Source: Nothopassalora personata (lineage: Eukaryota; Ascomycota; Dothideomycetes; Mycosphaerellales; Mycosphaerellaceae). From it: DNA of 64,000 nucleotides. Position 1 is the first letter of the stretch. Each line of letters opens with the position of its first letter. Of the stretch, positions 42,669 to 56,183 are shown piece after piece. Both the position numbers and the translations under genes were made by a program. The notes beneath the pieces were generated by a model. It was given only the letters and a program-made list of their open reading frames with translations. It did not search any database and was not told the DNA's origin. The stretch lies in the NCBI GenBank assembly GCA_033816765.1, contig CM066289.1, positions 1,922,001 to 1,986,000 on the forward strand, read 5' to 3'.

Positions 42669-44105
42669 GCTGCTTGCGGTCCCCGGCCAGCACGTGAAGC
42701 ACCACCAAATCGGGGCTCTGGTTGAGCATGAGACTTGACGTCTCGTCCACTACTTCTCGTCTCCCAAGAAGGTCCTCTCTTCTCTTCCAAGACGCAGGCG
42801 GTGTATCGTGGTCAAACGCATCCAACGGGCAAGTGCTTCTTTCTGCAGCCAACCGACGCCGCAATGCCTAGCGCTATGTGCGTGTCCCCATTGAGCTCGC
42901 GGATCGTATGCGTGGGATTCGTGAACGTGCTATTGTCGCGTGTCGGCCATCTCGCAGCCGATGTCAGGCGGTGGGCGTGCAAGAATGGTGAATGCTGGTG
43001 GACGGGACTACGTGTCAGACGTGTTCCAGCGTGGTCAAGCTCGGCCACTGCTTATGCAAGGATCGTATACCGGCGGTACATCGATCTCTCCGGGCCGGGG
43101 GTGTGTTGGAGGCCGAAAGATGGGAATAGCAGCAGACCAAGAGCAATGCTACTGAGCGGCAGTTGTTGGAGAGAGAATCACGACGCGGCATCAATCGCAC
43201 GACTGACTGCACGACAGCACCCACGTCAAGCTCGAGCACAAGCGCTGCCTCCCGCGAAAGACTTGTTCTCCCGCTCCTTCCAGAAGCAAGGATTAGGCGA
43301 GCACGCTAACGTGACAATCCATACTCAGTCGACGCTGGAGGCCCTGCGCGAGTAGTGCCATGCATATAGCTGGGTTCGACTCCGGCTTCTCTGGAAAGAG
43401 ATCAGCACACCTAATAAAGCAATGGAAGTCTAGGAACACCCTCTTTCCCGACGCCAGGCACGCGATGAGAAGACAGGTGTAGGAAATGCATGCCCCACCA
43501 ACCAATGCGGGAAGAGTACGACGTGTGTCAGGACACGTGCTAGCTTTCCTCTATCATCACTGAACCCCTACCCTTCATGAGCAATCAAAGCCGAAAGATG
43601 GCAGGATGAGAAAGTCATCGTTGATTCCTCCACTCCATAGACGGTGGATGATGAACCCCCTACGCAGACCATACTTGAGCTCATGTTCCTCGCTAGGCGA
43701 AACACCGAAAGTCGACAAGATTGTTGTTCTATGTGCAATCGCCAATTTTCTCCACTTTGGCAAAACTTCGGGTTCCAAATTTGGAGGTGGGTACAAGTGG
43801 TGTCTCGGGGGGACAGTCGTCGTCTCGACCTTGCATCGAGATCTGAACGTGTCGTGACACAATCTTACCCATCGCTACTGCAGGTACAGTGGGTCAGCCT
43901 TTCGAAAATTCCAGAACGAAAGCACAAATTACATGGCATCTCAAATCTGTTCTTTCCCTCGAAGTAGCATACAGTACATTTCGAGGTACAGCTACAGTTG
44001 GTGGTATATATTCAACTCGTCCGAGAAGTCATCCATTCCGCCTTCCGCTCCACTTTTCCATCGTCGAGGCTAACCTCACCGTCAACCATTATTCTCCACA
44101 ACAGT
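42669..44105. other. Intergenic stretch, no supported gene
   Basis: Upstream region of the F-box gene and downstream region of the mannitol dehydrogenase gene. A 206-codon + frame at 42735-43355 overlaps antisense frames and has no domain; rejected. A GGTTCGACTCC motif near 43373 resembles a tRNA B box but no cloverleaf forms. Confidence 0.4.
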
Positions 44106-47602
<3,497 letters not shown>

Positions 47603-49873
47603 ATGGAACCTCGATACCCGAGTCCACTTTACCATACATACGTTCCAGCCGATGATAACGGACGCCTAGAAACTGTGTCCGAAGAGTGTGCAGGCGTGCG
47701 ACTCAATGTCAGTCGCGAACCGTTCGAGGACAGTGATCTCGAGCCTGAGCATGGCATACACCTTCCATCGCCGAAGCGACAACGAACCGGCTTCAACTGC
47801 GTGCACTGCAACATGGCATTTACCGAGAAGAGGGCATTGGCAAGGCACAAGAAGACGGATCATCACAGGAGACAGCTTGGTCTGCCGCCGGACAGGAAGC
47901 ACGCATGCCATATCTGTGGAAAGCACTTCACTCGTGGGCACGACCTGAAGAGACACCAGAATGAGCAGCATGCGGATATAGGCGGAGCAATGGAGATCTT
48001 GTCTGGTGGGTCTGAGCAGAGCGGTGACCGAACTCCCTCTGTCGACGACTATGTTCCGATCGCAACGCCGGAGAAATTATCCCACGGAAAAGCTACAGCA
48101 TCTACTGTGATGGAACTCGCACCGCGCGGCCTGCCACCCACTAGACCTCTTCCAATTCCTGAGTATGCCTCTGCCCATGTGTTGGAGGAGGCTGGACCCC
48201 GTCGGCATAGTGATGCTACTACACAAAGTACCTCGAACGCGAGACATGCCAGGCGGAGTCGGTCAATGCAAGCGATCGTGAAACAAGAACAGACCCATCG
48301 AGATATGGTGGGTGAGAATGAGCCTGCTTCCACTGTTTCCAGTACCGATTCGGTACCGCAGCTCACCAGCGGTGGAAGCAGTGAGACTGACATGGAGAGT
48401 GATCATGTCTCCGACCTTTTCCCTCCACTACAGACAAGATCGACTACTGGCGACCTACGCCTCACTAGCATGCTGGAGAATAAGTCATCTAGCTATGGCC
48501 GCGAAGTAGACTCGTGGCAACCTTTGATGTGCGCGATGTGCGGGAATGCATTCGAAGATGATCCCGAAGAATTAGTGAAACACCTGCGAAGACATCTGGA
48601 CAGTTTCAAGGGCAAGCACAGGTGCAAAGAATGCCAGATCGACTTTATCCATGAAGAGGACCTCGAAAGACACGAACAGAGTGTGATTGCAGACGGAACC
48701 TGCGGCTTCAAATTTCCTCATCGGTGCACTGGTCACCATCCTCCGAGCACTGGCATGAACGCTGGCCAACTTACAGACTTTGATCGAGTGCGTTTATGCG
48801 TGCGGCTACAGGAATGGGAACAAGCCCAACTGCAAGCCTATATCGCAGAAATCAACGATCTCGCTACCGCGAGGCAAGAACGCAAGCTCACCCGCTGGTC
48901 GGACATCTTGCGAGGGACATCTCGACGCAGTTCCCAGTGCAGCTTCGCAATCAGCGTGAAAACATACGCTACGGCGCCTTGCGATGTCTCGGATGGAAAG
49001 ATGGACCTTGGTGGCCTGCAGAAGAGGCTGCAACAAATGTCATTGGGAAGCGCTGGCTCTCGATTCCGACGCAAGATCAATCCCGATGCGAAGGACGCCA
49101 GGAGCAAGACTATCGACAAGTCACTAGCAAAGGCCGTCAAACATGGCGATCTGCAAAAGGTGAAATCACAACTTAACATCGGTGGCGACGCCAAGATCAT
49201 CCACGACGATCAAGGCACTTTTGTTACAGTCGCGCTCTGGGGTCAAACATACATAGCCCGCCGCATGGCCGAGCATCGCGTCGACGAAGACATAACCGGA
49301 AAGTGCTCCGTCTGCAAGATGAACAGCAGCACTTTCAACAGACCCGCCAACAAAGTCCGATCACTACTCATGCACTCCGCCGACCCGAACGAGCCAGGCG
49401 GGCTACACGGCCACCCTCTCAGCACAGCAGCCTGGATGGGCAAACCCGACATCGTCTCCCTCCTCCTCGAATACGGCGGCCAAATGCGCCAGGGAGGCGG
49501 CAAATTCGGCAACGCGCTCTGCTCAGCCGCTGCTGAAGCAGGCTATCAAGGCCAAGCAGACGTGATCGATCTGCTCATCAAAGAAGGCGCCGATGTGCGG
49601 ACCGTCGGACCAGAAGGCAGCGCTCTCGATCTCGCTCGCGAACGGCGGAATCAGTGGTCCATCCAGGTCCTTGAGGCCACGAGCATGGAGGAGGAATTGG
49701 AGCTGAACCAGCGGATTGCTAGTTGCGACTCGGTGCTGCTGACTCTTCAGGCGAAGAGCAATATGCTCGATGCGAAGGACGCTGCCGCTATCAGGCACGG
49801 CAGTAATAGTAGACATTCTTCTTCTTCTTCGACGAGGCAGCGGACGACGACGGGTGCGTATTCTTATTGGTGA
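47603..49873 (+). CDS. C2H2 zinc-finger protein with C-terminal ankyrin repeats
   Basis: 756 residues in one frame. Two N-terminal C2H2 fingers: residues about 66-87 (CVHCNMAFTEKRALARHKKTDHH) and 102-123 (CHICGKHFTRGHDLKRHQNEQH). Two further Cys/His fingers lie at about 307-355 (CAMCGNAFEDD... and CKECQIDFIHEEDLERHE). Then comes a helical region (EWEQAQLQAYIAEINDLATA) and ankyrin-like repeats from about 525 to 700 (HGHPLSTAAWMGKPDIVSLL, then LEYGGQMRQGG, and DVIDLLIKEGADVRTVG). Likely nuclear DNA-binding regulator with a protein-interaction end. The segment around residues 550-580 is poor ankyrin sequence and could hide a small intron. The Ser-rich tail ends next to a TTC repeat. I know no named member. 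Confidence 0.8.
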   Translation: MEPRYPSPLYHTYVPADDNGRLETVSEECAGVRLNVSREPFEDSDLEPEHGIHLPSPKRQRTGFNCVHCNMAFTEKRALARHKKTDHHRRQLGLPPDRKHACHICGKHFTRGHDLKRHQNEQHADIGGAMEILSGGSEQSGDRTPSVDDYVPIATPEKLSHGKATASTVMELAPRGLPPTRPLPIPEYASAHVLEEAGPRRHSDATTQSTSNARHARRSRSMQAIVKQEQTHRDMVGENEPASTVSSTDSVPQLTSGGSSETDMESDHVSDLFPPLQTRSTTGDLRLTSMLENKSSSYGREVDSWQPLMCAMCGNAFEDDPEELVKHLRRHLDSFKGKHRCKECQIDFIHEEDLERHEQSVIADGTCGFKFPHRCTGHHPPSTGMNAGQLTDFDRVRLCVRLQEWEQAQLQAYIAEINDLATARQERKLTRWSDILRGTSRRSSQCSFAISVKTYATAPCDVSDGKMDLGGLQKRLQQMSLGSAGSRFRRKINPDAKDARSKTIDKSLAKAVKHGDLQKVKSQLNIGGDAKIIHDDQGTFVTVALWGQTYIARRMAEHRVDEDITGKCSVCKMNSSTFNRPANKVRSLLMHSADPNEPGGLHGHPLSTAAWMGKPDIVSLLLEYGGQMRQGGGKFGNALCSAAAEAGYQGQADVIDLLIKEGADVRTVGPEGSALDLARERRNQWSIQVLEATSMEEELELNQRIASCDSVLLTLQAKSNMLDAKDAAAIRHGSNSRHSSSSSTRQRTTTGAYSYW

Positions 49874-50163
49874 CTCCCTGTGTGGAGGTGTGAAGATCAA
49901 CAACGTTGGCGTGCCTGCAAATCGACAGCAAGGGCGAGGCAGTTGGACCGGGGGATTGTGCTCTGCTAACGATCTGATGTGGAATGTTCTTCAAATGGCA
50001 GATGTCGCCAATGATTCCGGGACGCAGAAATGTTGGGATGCTTCATGCTCTCCACGGAAAGGAGATGGGTTGTGTTATAATGTGTCATGACTTTCATTGC
50101 TTCGTTGTACATAGCTTTTCCTCGTGCACGAAGTCCATGCCTCCTTCAGTTGACAATCTTTCT

Positions 50164-50704
50164 CTACGATGGTGGCAGAGTCTCGAAGGTTTTGGCGATT
50201 TCTGGCTCCCACTTCATCTTAGCTTTGCCGTAAATTTCAGCGCCGACATCGAACTTTTCGCGGCCCTCCTTGATCAAAGCGGTGCGAGCGATGATGGTGT
50301 CTGGACCCATAACTTCCTGGTGGTCTATCGTCGAGAATGTTAGCCCTCCCCCGTTTCAACTATCACATTGTGGTTTCCTTACGATAAATGTGGGTGGTGC
50401 ACTTGGGGCAGTAGTAACAATTGACTGCCTTGCCCGAGTCACCGTAATATGTATACTTGGATGGCTCGCCGCCCTTGGTGATCTTCAGCTGGTTCTTTGG
50501 GATGATCTGGTTCATGGTGAAAGCACCACCCCCGAGAATCTGCACGCAGTCAGTGGGATTTTGCAGACGTCACGGCTTTTACCTTGTGTGCGTTGGGCAT
50601 ACCTTGCAGGTATCGCAATGGCACAGGATGTGGTTCTGCTGCTCATTGGTCAGATCGACCGTCCACTCGTGGTGGCCGCAGTGGCAGTTTCCTGTGTAAG
50701 ACAT
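50164..50704 (-). CDS. GFA-domain (glutathione-dependent formaldehyde-activating/CENP-V type) protein
   Basis: 139 residues from three exons: 50704-50603, 50539-50383 and 50324-50164. Introns 50602-50540 (GTATGC..GTGCAG) and 50382-50325 (GTAAGG..GATAG) have good ends and phases, and the total is a whole number of codons. Zinc-binding Cys pattern of the family: C-x-C at residues 7-9 (NCHCG), C-x-C-x2-C at 28-33 (CHCDTC), and C-x2-C (YYCPKC) near 76-79. The family is named after an enzyme proposed to help glutathione react with formaldehyde, but most fungal members have unknown substrates. Small, soluble, no signal peptide. Confidence 0.85.
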
Positions 50705-52038
50705 GATGGGTTGTTTTAGTGGGTTGGAGATTTTCCCACAGAGGTGACGAGAAAAAAGAGGAAAATGTGATGGGAGCTTGCCCTCAACCTTTATCAGTGA
50801 TCGCAGCCTCCTATAGGAGCCGCATGGCCTGCCATTACCTGGCATTGACCTTCCTTGCGTAGGACAAGAGCCCCGCCTATCCACTTGTCGTCGGCCGTGG
50901 GGCAGAGTGTTCCTACTGGCGCTGACATCAAGCGCAGCCATGTCCGAAGGCTGTTCCCATTCCATCCAATAAATAATCGATAACTCTTACAGTGCTTGAC
51001 CCATAGCGGCGGTATCAGGGTTGTTGCTCTGCCACAGCCAAGCTCTATCGCGCGATCTTTTGCTTGCCGAGTTCGTGGAGAGCTAGGTCGTAATCATTCC
51101 TGCGCCGGGTCCGCGGTCATTGCGAACACTGTCCGGAGCAATGGGCCTTGGAATAGCCATTGTTCAAGACTGGGTCGCGAGTATCGATTCCAAATCGCGT
51201 TGTTCTGATAGTTTTCGGCGGGTCGAAGAGGGGTAGCTGTACCCTCGATCTGACGCAACATCTCTTGCATTCCGTCGAGCTCCTGCGCCGACTCTGGAGA
51301 ACATTGACGAGATATCTTCCCCCGGCACTGCAGGCTGCGTGCCGTCGAGACATTTAAACGTTGCCACGTCGTCGTCCCAGTTCCCGGTGACCTTCGTCGA
51401 GGCAGGCAAGTCCTGTGGCTACGAGTGGCAGCGTGCCAAGTACGGAACACACCTTTTTACTGACAGTTTTCACATTTGCAAGTTCCAATAACCCCGATCG
51501 CGTTCTGTGAGCCGCCAGGTTGGATACTTCCAGTCCTGATATGCTGCATCCGGCAACAGCGTGCACATGCTCCCGTCACATTGCCCCGGACATGGATATC
51601 GTGCGCTGATCCACCCCGGGCGATCGTGGTATGCATCTTTTTCAGTGGTGAAGAGAAGAGGTGGAGTGCAGAAGGGCATGCCCTACCGAGGATTATCTAT
51701 CAAGCTTGGCACCATCAAGGTGCAACATCCCTGCCTCGGAAGTGGAACTCAGCTGGAGTCATGCACCTCTAAGCCTCGAGTTAAGACCATGCGAAACTGG
51801 CAATATTCAATGTAACTTCGAGTGCCAGTGGTACGGTCTTCCGTGGCGAAGAACGCTGAACAAATAACCGACCCTGAACAGTGGCAAGCAGTCCGTAATC
51901 AAGCACAAGACGCGGCATTCTGGCATTCAATCGTCTGCCATCGAATAGACCGCCTCTCACCTTCTGCCATAGGCAATAGCAACGGCATATCGAGACCACG
52001 GTGAATCCTACGTGTTCGGTAAGAGCCGTGCTAAGACT
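50705..52038. other. Intergenic stretch with a possible broken minus-strand gene (51094-51700)
   Basis: Most of the stretch has only short frames. On the minus strand, 51700-51094 contains coding-looking pieces in more than one frame: a Cys-containing start (SARYPCPGQCDGSMCTLLPD), a middle (STKVTGNWDDDVATFKCLDG) and an end (SAQELDGMQEMLRQIEG...) to a stop at 51094. A 50-60 nt GT..AG segment near 51475-51420 could link the first two; the last needs a frameshift. I do not recognise a family. Confidence 0.3.
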
Positions 52039-52884
52039 TCATGTCGCTAGCTTGCCGCAAAGGACAACGTCGCGGCCAAATTGCCGCCAGGAAGTCTGCT
52101 GTAGCCACGCTGCGTTCACGCGATCAGTTCCCGCCACCTTTGCAGGAGGTGAGACTGTGACGCCACCTTGGCCGAGAAAGGTCGGAGCGATGGTGATAAT
52201 GACGGCATCAACAACATCTGGCATGGAGAGCAAAGTGTTGATGATGGTCGCACCGCCCTCAATCATGACGCTTTCTACTCCCTTGCGCTTCAATTCACGT
52301 AGGATGGCGTGCCAGGGAATCTCGGAGTGACTTGAATCTGACCCGTTCTGCTCAAAGAGCAGCATGTCGCCTCCAATGGCTTCCAGGGCGCCGGCAGAGG
52401 CAGTTCGCTGGCGACCGACTACCCACGGAGCCTTTCCAGCACCTTCTATGGCCAGCTGCGTCGCCTTCTTGTTCTGCACTGCCCATCGTGCATTTGGATC
52501 CACGATCACCGGCCGCGGTTGGTCACTCAAAGTCGCGCCCGGATAGCGGCAGTTCAGTGCCGGATCATCCGTGGCAGCAGTACCTGCACCGATCAAGATC
52601 GCATCGTGCCGCAAGCGTAGAAAGTGTGTCATGCACTTCGTCTCCGGCCCGGAGAGCGTTGTCCTGGCTCCTGGAGCGAGAGCGATCATGCTGTCCAGTG
52701 AACATGCATATGTCAAAGTCACAAATGGCAAATCGATATCTTTGGCAGATGCAGTCCGCGGGCCGTGAGAGGTCCGCGAATCGAGGGAAGGGGTTTCATG
52801 CTCGGTCGTATTGCAAGCATGCGTTGGTAAGTACGGATCCAGAAATGCCTTCTCATCAGCCTGAAGCTTGCCAACGTCCGACAT
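52039..52884 (-). CDS. RIB7: Riboflavin-pathway reductase (RIB7, RibD C-terminal domain)
   Basis: 281 residues, one exon. Reduces 2,5-diamino-6-ribosylamino-4(3H)-pyrimidinone 5'-phosphate with NADPH, the second step of fungal riboflavin synthesis, in the cytosol. RibD C-terminal fold: LPFVTLTYACSLDSMIAL (about residues 51-68), RLRHDAILIGAGTAATDDPALN (about 90-111), PRPVIVDPNARW, and the cofactor-loop SVMIEGGATIINTLL (about 205-219), with the C-terminal WRQFGRDVVLCGKL. Fungi use a stand-alone reductase without the bacterial deaminase half, and the length matches. The ATG at 52884 gives a 50-residue leader before the domain; the next Met lies at the SLDSMI motif inside the domain, so the first one must be used. 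Confidence 0.92.
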   Translation of the reverse strand: MSDVGKLQADEKAFLDPYLPTHACNTTEHETPSLDSRTSHGPRTASAKDIDLPFVTLTYACSLDSMIALAPGARTTLSGPETKCMTHFLRLRHDAILIGAGTAATDDPALNCRYPGATLSDQPRPVIVDPNARWAVQNKKATQLAIEGAGKAPWVVGRQRTASAGALEAIGGDMLLFEQNGSDSSHSEIPWHAILRELKRKGVESVMIEGGATIINTLLSMPDVVDAVIITIAPTFLGQGGVTVSPPAKVAGTDRVNAAWLQQTSWRQFGRDVVLCGKLAT

Positions 52885-53926
52885 CAGGCCCCTGTTGCGA
52901 TCTCGTGCGCTCGTAAATAGTGACCGTCAGCCGTCCCGAGCGGATCAGCAAGTCGTGCAAGAAAATAGGAAGATAGTCTATCGAGAGGCAAAGTCGGTGT
53001 CTTTGTTGTGACCTGTGAGGCTGATTTGACAAGGTTTCTCCGATCCGAGAGTTCCGTGCTCATCTCACTTCCCTGATCTGACTTCAGCGCTTGTTCACGA
53101 GTCAACATGGAACCCAAGACGAAACGTTCAACTGCAGGCAGACAGTCCTGCATGTCATCCCCATCTCCCGCTGGCACGCCAGCGACTTCTTCGCCAAGCA
53201 TCTGGACAGGTACCGCAATCATCGCCATGCGCTGCCCGTCTCCTTACGTTTTGTTACACAACAACAACAGAACCGCTGACCGCTATGCTACGCGACACTG
53301 GGTGCTCGCCACGTTGCTCGTACCACCGAGGATATCGACCACGCGACACACCGTGACACTCATGGTGCAAGTCGTCAGCGTCCTCCGTGAACAGGCCAGA
53401 GCGCCCGCGATTCCGAAGGTTTCCTTGTTTCTCTAGCCGCTGGTCTAATGTCGTCAGCTACGTCAAAAGTCAATCCTGCCACCGCGAGATTAGCCTGGTC
53501 TGTCACTGCTGAGAACGCTCCACACGACGGCGAGCAAGTGCTTCTTGAGCTGTTCCGTGAGATACATGCTGCAGACTAAGGTATCATGTGTGCTTGAGAA
53601 GCCGCGCGATGGTTGTACGCTATGCCGTGCAGCTGCAGATCGTATTATGTCCAACCAGCCCACTCGACAGGCATTCCATGTTGTCCTTCAGCGTAATAGG
53701 ACACTCCAGACTTTCGCCCACGTCGGACCTGTAGATCTGACCAGGGTTGCAAATCAGAGATGCCATGCCAAGAAGATCGGACCTGCTGAGGTCGAGCTGC
53801 AGCATTGTCCCTTTCCTCCTTTCGGGACCCCATGACGAAAGTTGGGTTGGAATAAGACGGCGACGATGTCCATTGTGAGTATACTCCCTGGCTCTCATGC
53901 CTTTTTACCTTTCTTTAAAGCTCAAA
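52885..53926. other. Intergenic stretch, no supported gene
   Basis: Lies between the minus-strand RIB7 start and the plus-strand glutaminase start, so it carries both promoters. A 43-codon + frame at 53448-53579 has coding-like composition but nothing else supports it. Confidence 0.4.
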
Positions 53927-56183
53927 ATGCTTCTCTCACTCCTTTACTTGACGAGTCTAATATCAGTAATAGCGGCACAATCGCAGGCCTCTTCATTCAC
54001 ACCTGGACGGCCCCCAGCCATACCTTTGGCCGTTCGATCTCCATATCTTAGTACTTGGCAGGCAGCAGGCAATGACGGCGGCAACGGAGGGTACGTAGAC
54101 TTAAGAACGATAGGCACCTTCCCAAGTCTTGGGCAAATGTTGACCTTGTACCCTGTGCTTTAGATACCTTGCCGGACAATGGCCTACGTTCTGGACGGGC
54201 GCCGTGAACGGCTGGTGCGGCTTCATCAAAGTGGACGGGACAGCATACACGTGGATGTAAGTTGTCCAGGCGAAAGTCTTTGGTGCCTACAGAATATGCT
54301 CACAACATACTAGGGGAAAACCGGACTCCATGCCTCAGGCCGTGACACAGACCGCATTTGAGTACACCTCCACCAGAAGTACTTTCACCATGGATGTGGC
54401 AGGCAAGGTCACTATGAATATCACTTTCCTTTCACCCGTGGATCCTACAGACAAACAGCGACAGAGTATGCCAGTGTCATATATGAATGTGGAGGTGCAG
54501 TCTACCGATGGTCAACAGCACGAGGTAGCACTCTACACAGATATCAGCGCCGAGTGGACATCCGGAGATCGAAACCAGCTCGTACAGTGGAGTCATGGCA
54601 CCGCGCAAGGTACAAGCACTTCTGGTTCAGGCGACATTGCCTTTCACAAAGTGTGGCGGCAAAATCAAAGAGAGTTTGGCGAGGACGGCGATCAGGCGGC
54701 CTGGGGTTCTTGGTACTATGCCACGGAGCAAAAGGAAGGCCTCACTTATCAGTCCGGGCCTGATGTGGACGTTCGCCGCACGTTCGTCGATAATGGAAAG
54801 TTGGATAACACCGACGACGGCAATTACCGCCCCATCAACCAGAACTATCCGGTCTTTGCGTTCGCCCTGGATCTAGGCACTGTAGCTCAAGACAGCCGCT
54901 TTGCAATGTTCACAGTAAATCTCCTACAGGACAACGCTGTACAGTTCACCACCAACGAAGGTACGCAGAAGATTCAGAGCTTCTGGAGGAACGCTTTCCA
55001 GGACGAGCTCAGCGCTATCACGACTTTCTACTTCGACTACGAAAATGGAGCTAGAGTGTCCGCAAGTCTCGATCTCGATGTTGCCAACGATGCTCGTGCT
55101 GCGGCAGGCGACGACTACGTCCTGATCACCACTCTCGCCGTGCGCCAAGCCTGGGCTGGAGTGCAGATCGCCGGTACCGAGCAGGAGAATTACATGTTTC
55201 TGAAGGAAATAAGCTCCAATGGGAACTTCCAAACAGTCGATGTCATATTCCCATTCCACCCCATCCTGCTCTATATGAACGCCGAATGGATGAAAATGAT
55301 TCTTGACCCTTTGTTCATCAACATGAAATACCTATGGCCGGAGCCTTTCGCGATTCACGACATCGGTCATCATTATCCAAATGCAACGGGCCACGCTGAT
55401 GGAAAGACCGCACTTCAACCACTTGAAGAGTGTGGTAATATGCTTATTATGAGCTTAGCATATGCGCAGAAGACCGGCGACACCGAATACTTGAGCCAGA
55501 ATTGGGACCTCTTGAGCCAATGGGCAGACTGGCTTATCGGTAACCACTCTGTCATTCCCTTTTACCAGATATCAACAGACGACTTCGCAGGCCCACTCGC
55601 GAATCAAACCAATCTCGCGCTGAAAGGCATCATAGGGCTGGAAGCTGCATCTCTGATAGCCGGCATGACGGGTCATCCGGACCAGGGCAACAACTATCGC
55701 GACACCGCTCGGCGCTGGATTCAACAATGGGAAGACTTGGGCGTCAGCCGCGACACAAGCCCGCCGCACACTACGCTGAACTACGGCGCCGAAGACTCGT
55801 ACTCGCTGCTCTATAACCTGTATGCTGACGCTCTGTTGCAGACCAACATCGTACCGGGGTCTATCTACACGATGCAGTCAGAATTCTATCCAAGCGTGGA
55901 ACAGACTTATGGCGTAGCTCTCGATACAAGAGCATCTCGGACGAAGAGTGACTGGCAGATGTTTTGTGCCGCTGTAGCCTCCCCAGACACGAGAGACATA
56001 TTCATTCAGGACCTCGCCAAATTTCTACAAGAGACCGCCACTGCTCAGCCGGCTACAGACCTTTACGAGGCCGACACTGGCAACAACGCTCCAAAAATTG
56101 GGCCTTTTAAAGCTCGACCAGTCGTCGGAGGATGGTTTGCGCTTCTCGCTTTGAACCAGACCGGGATACCCGAGCGTCGCTGA
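53927..56183 (+). CDS. gtaA: Secreted glutaminase A
   Basis: 708 residues from three exons: 53927-54090, 54164-54256 and 54314-56183. Introns 54091-54163 (GTACGT..TTTAG) and 54257-54313 (GTAAGT..ACTAG) keep frame. Signal peptide MLLSLLYLTSLISVIAAQS; an in-frame ATG at 53897 would add 10 residues before it. Extracellular L-glutamine to glutamate plus ammonia, as in Aspergillus GtaA. Family blocks: PPAIPLAVRSPYLSTW and NGWCGFIKVDG near the N-terminus; PVFAFALDLG; the conserved EPFAIHDIGHHYPNATGH with MLIMSLAYAQKTGD (the C-terminal catalytic-type alpha/alpha barrel); and a terminal GGWFALLAL. Length and block order match the GtaA family. Confidence 0.9.

Noticed and set aside
42735..43355. 206-codon + frame upstream of the F-box gene
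   Set aside because: No recognisable domain, no supporting splice or start context, overlaps competing frames.
43360..43400. B-box-like GGTTCGACTCC suggesting a tRNA gene
   Set aside because: T stem does not pair properly and no acceptor, D or anticodon stems can be formed around it.
53448..53579. 43-codon + frame with protein-like composition
   Set aside because: Too short to support alone; no homology, and no splice partner found.
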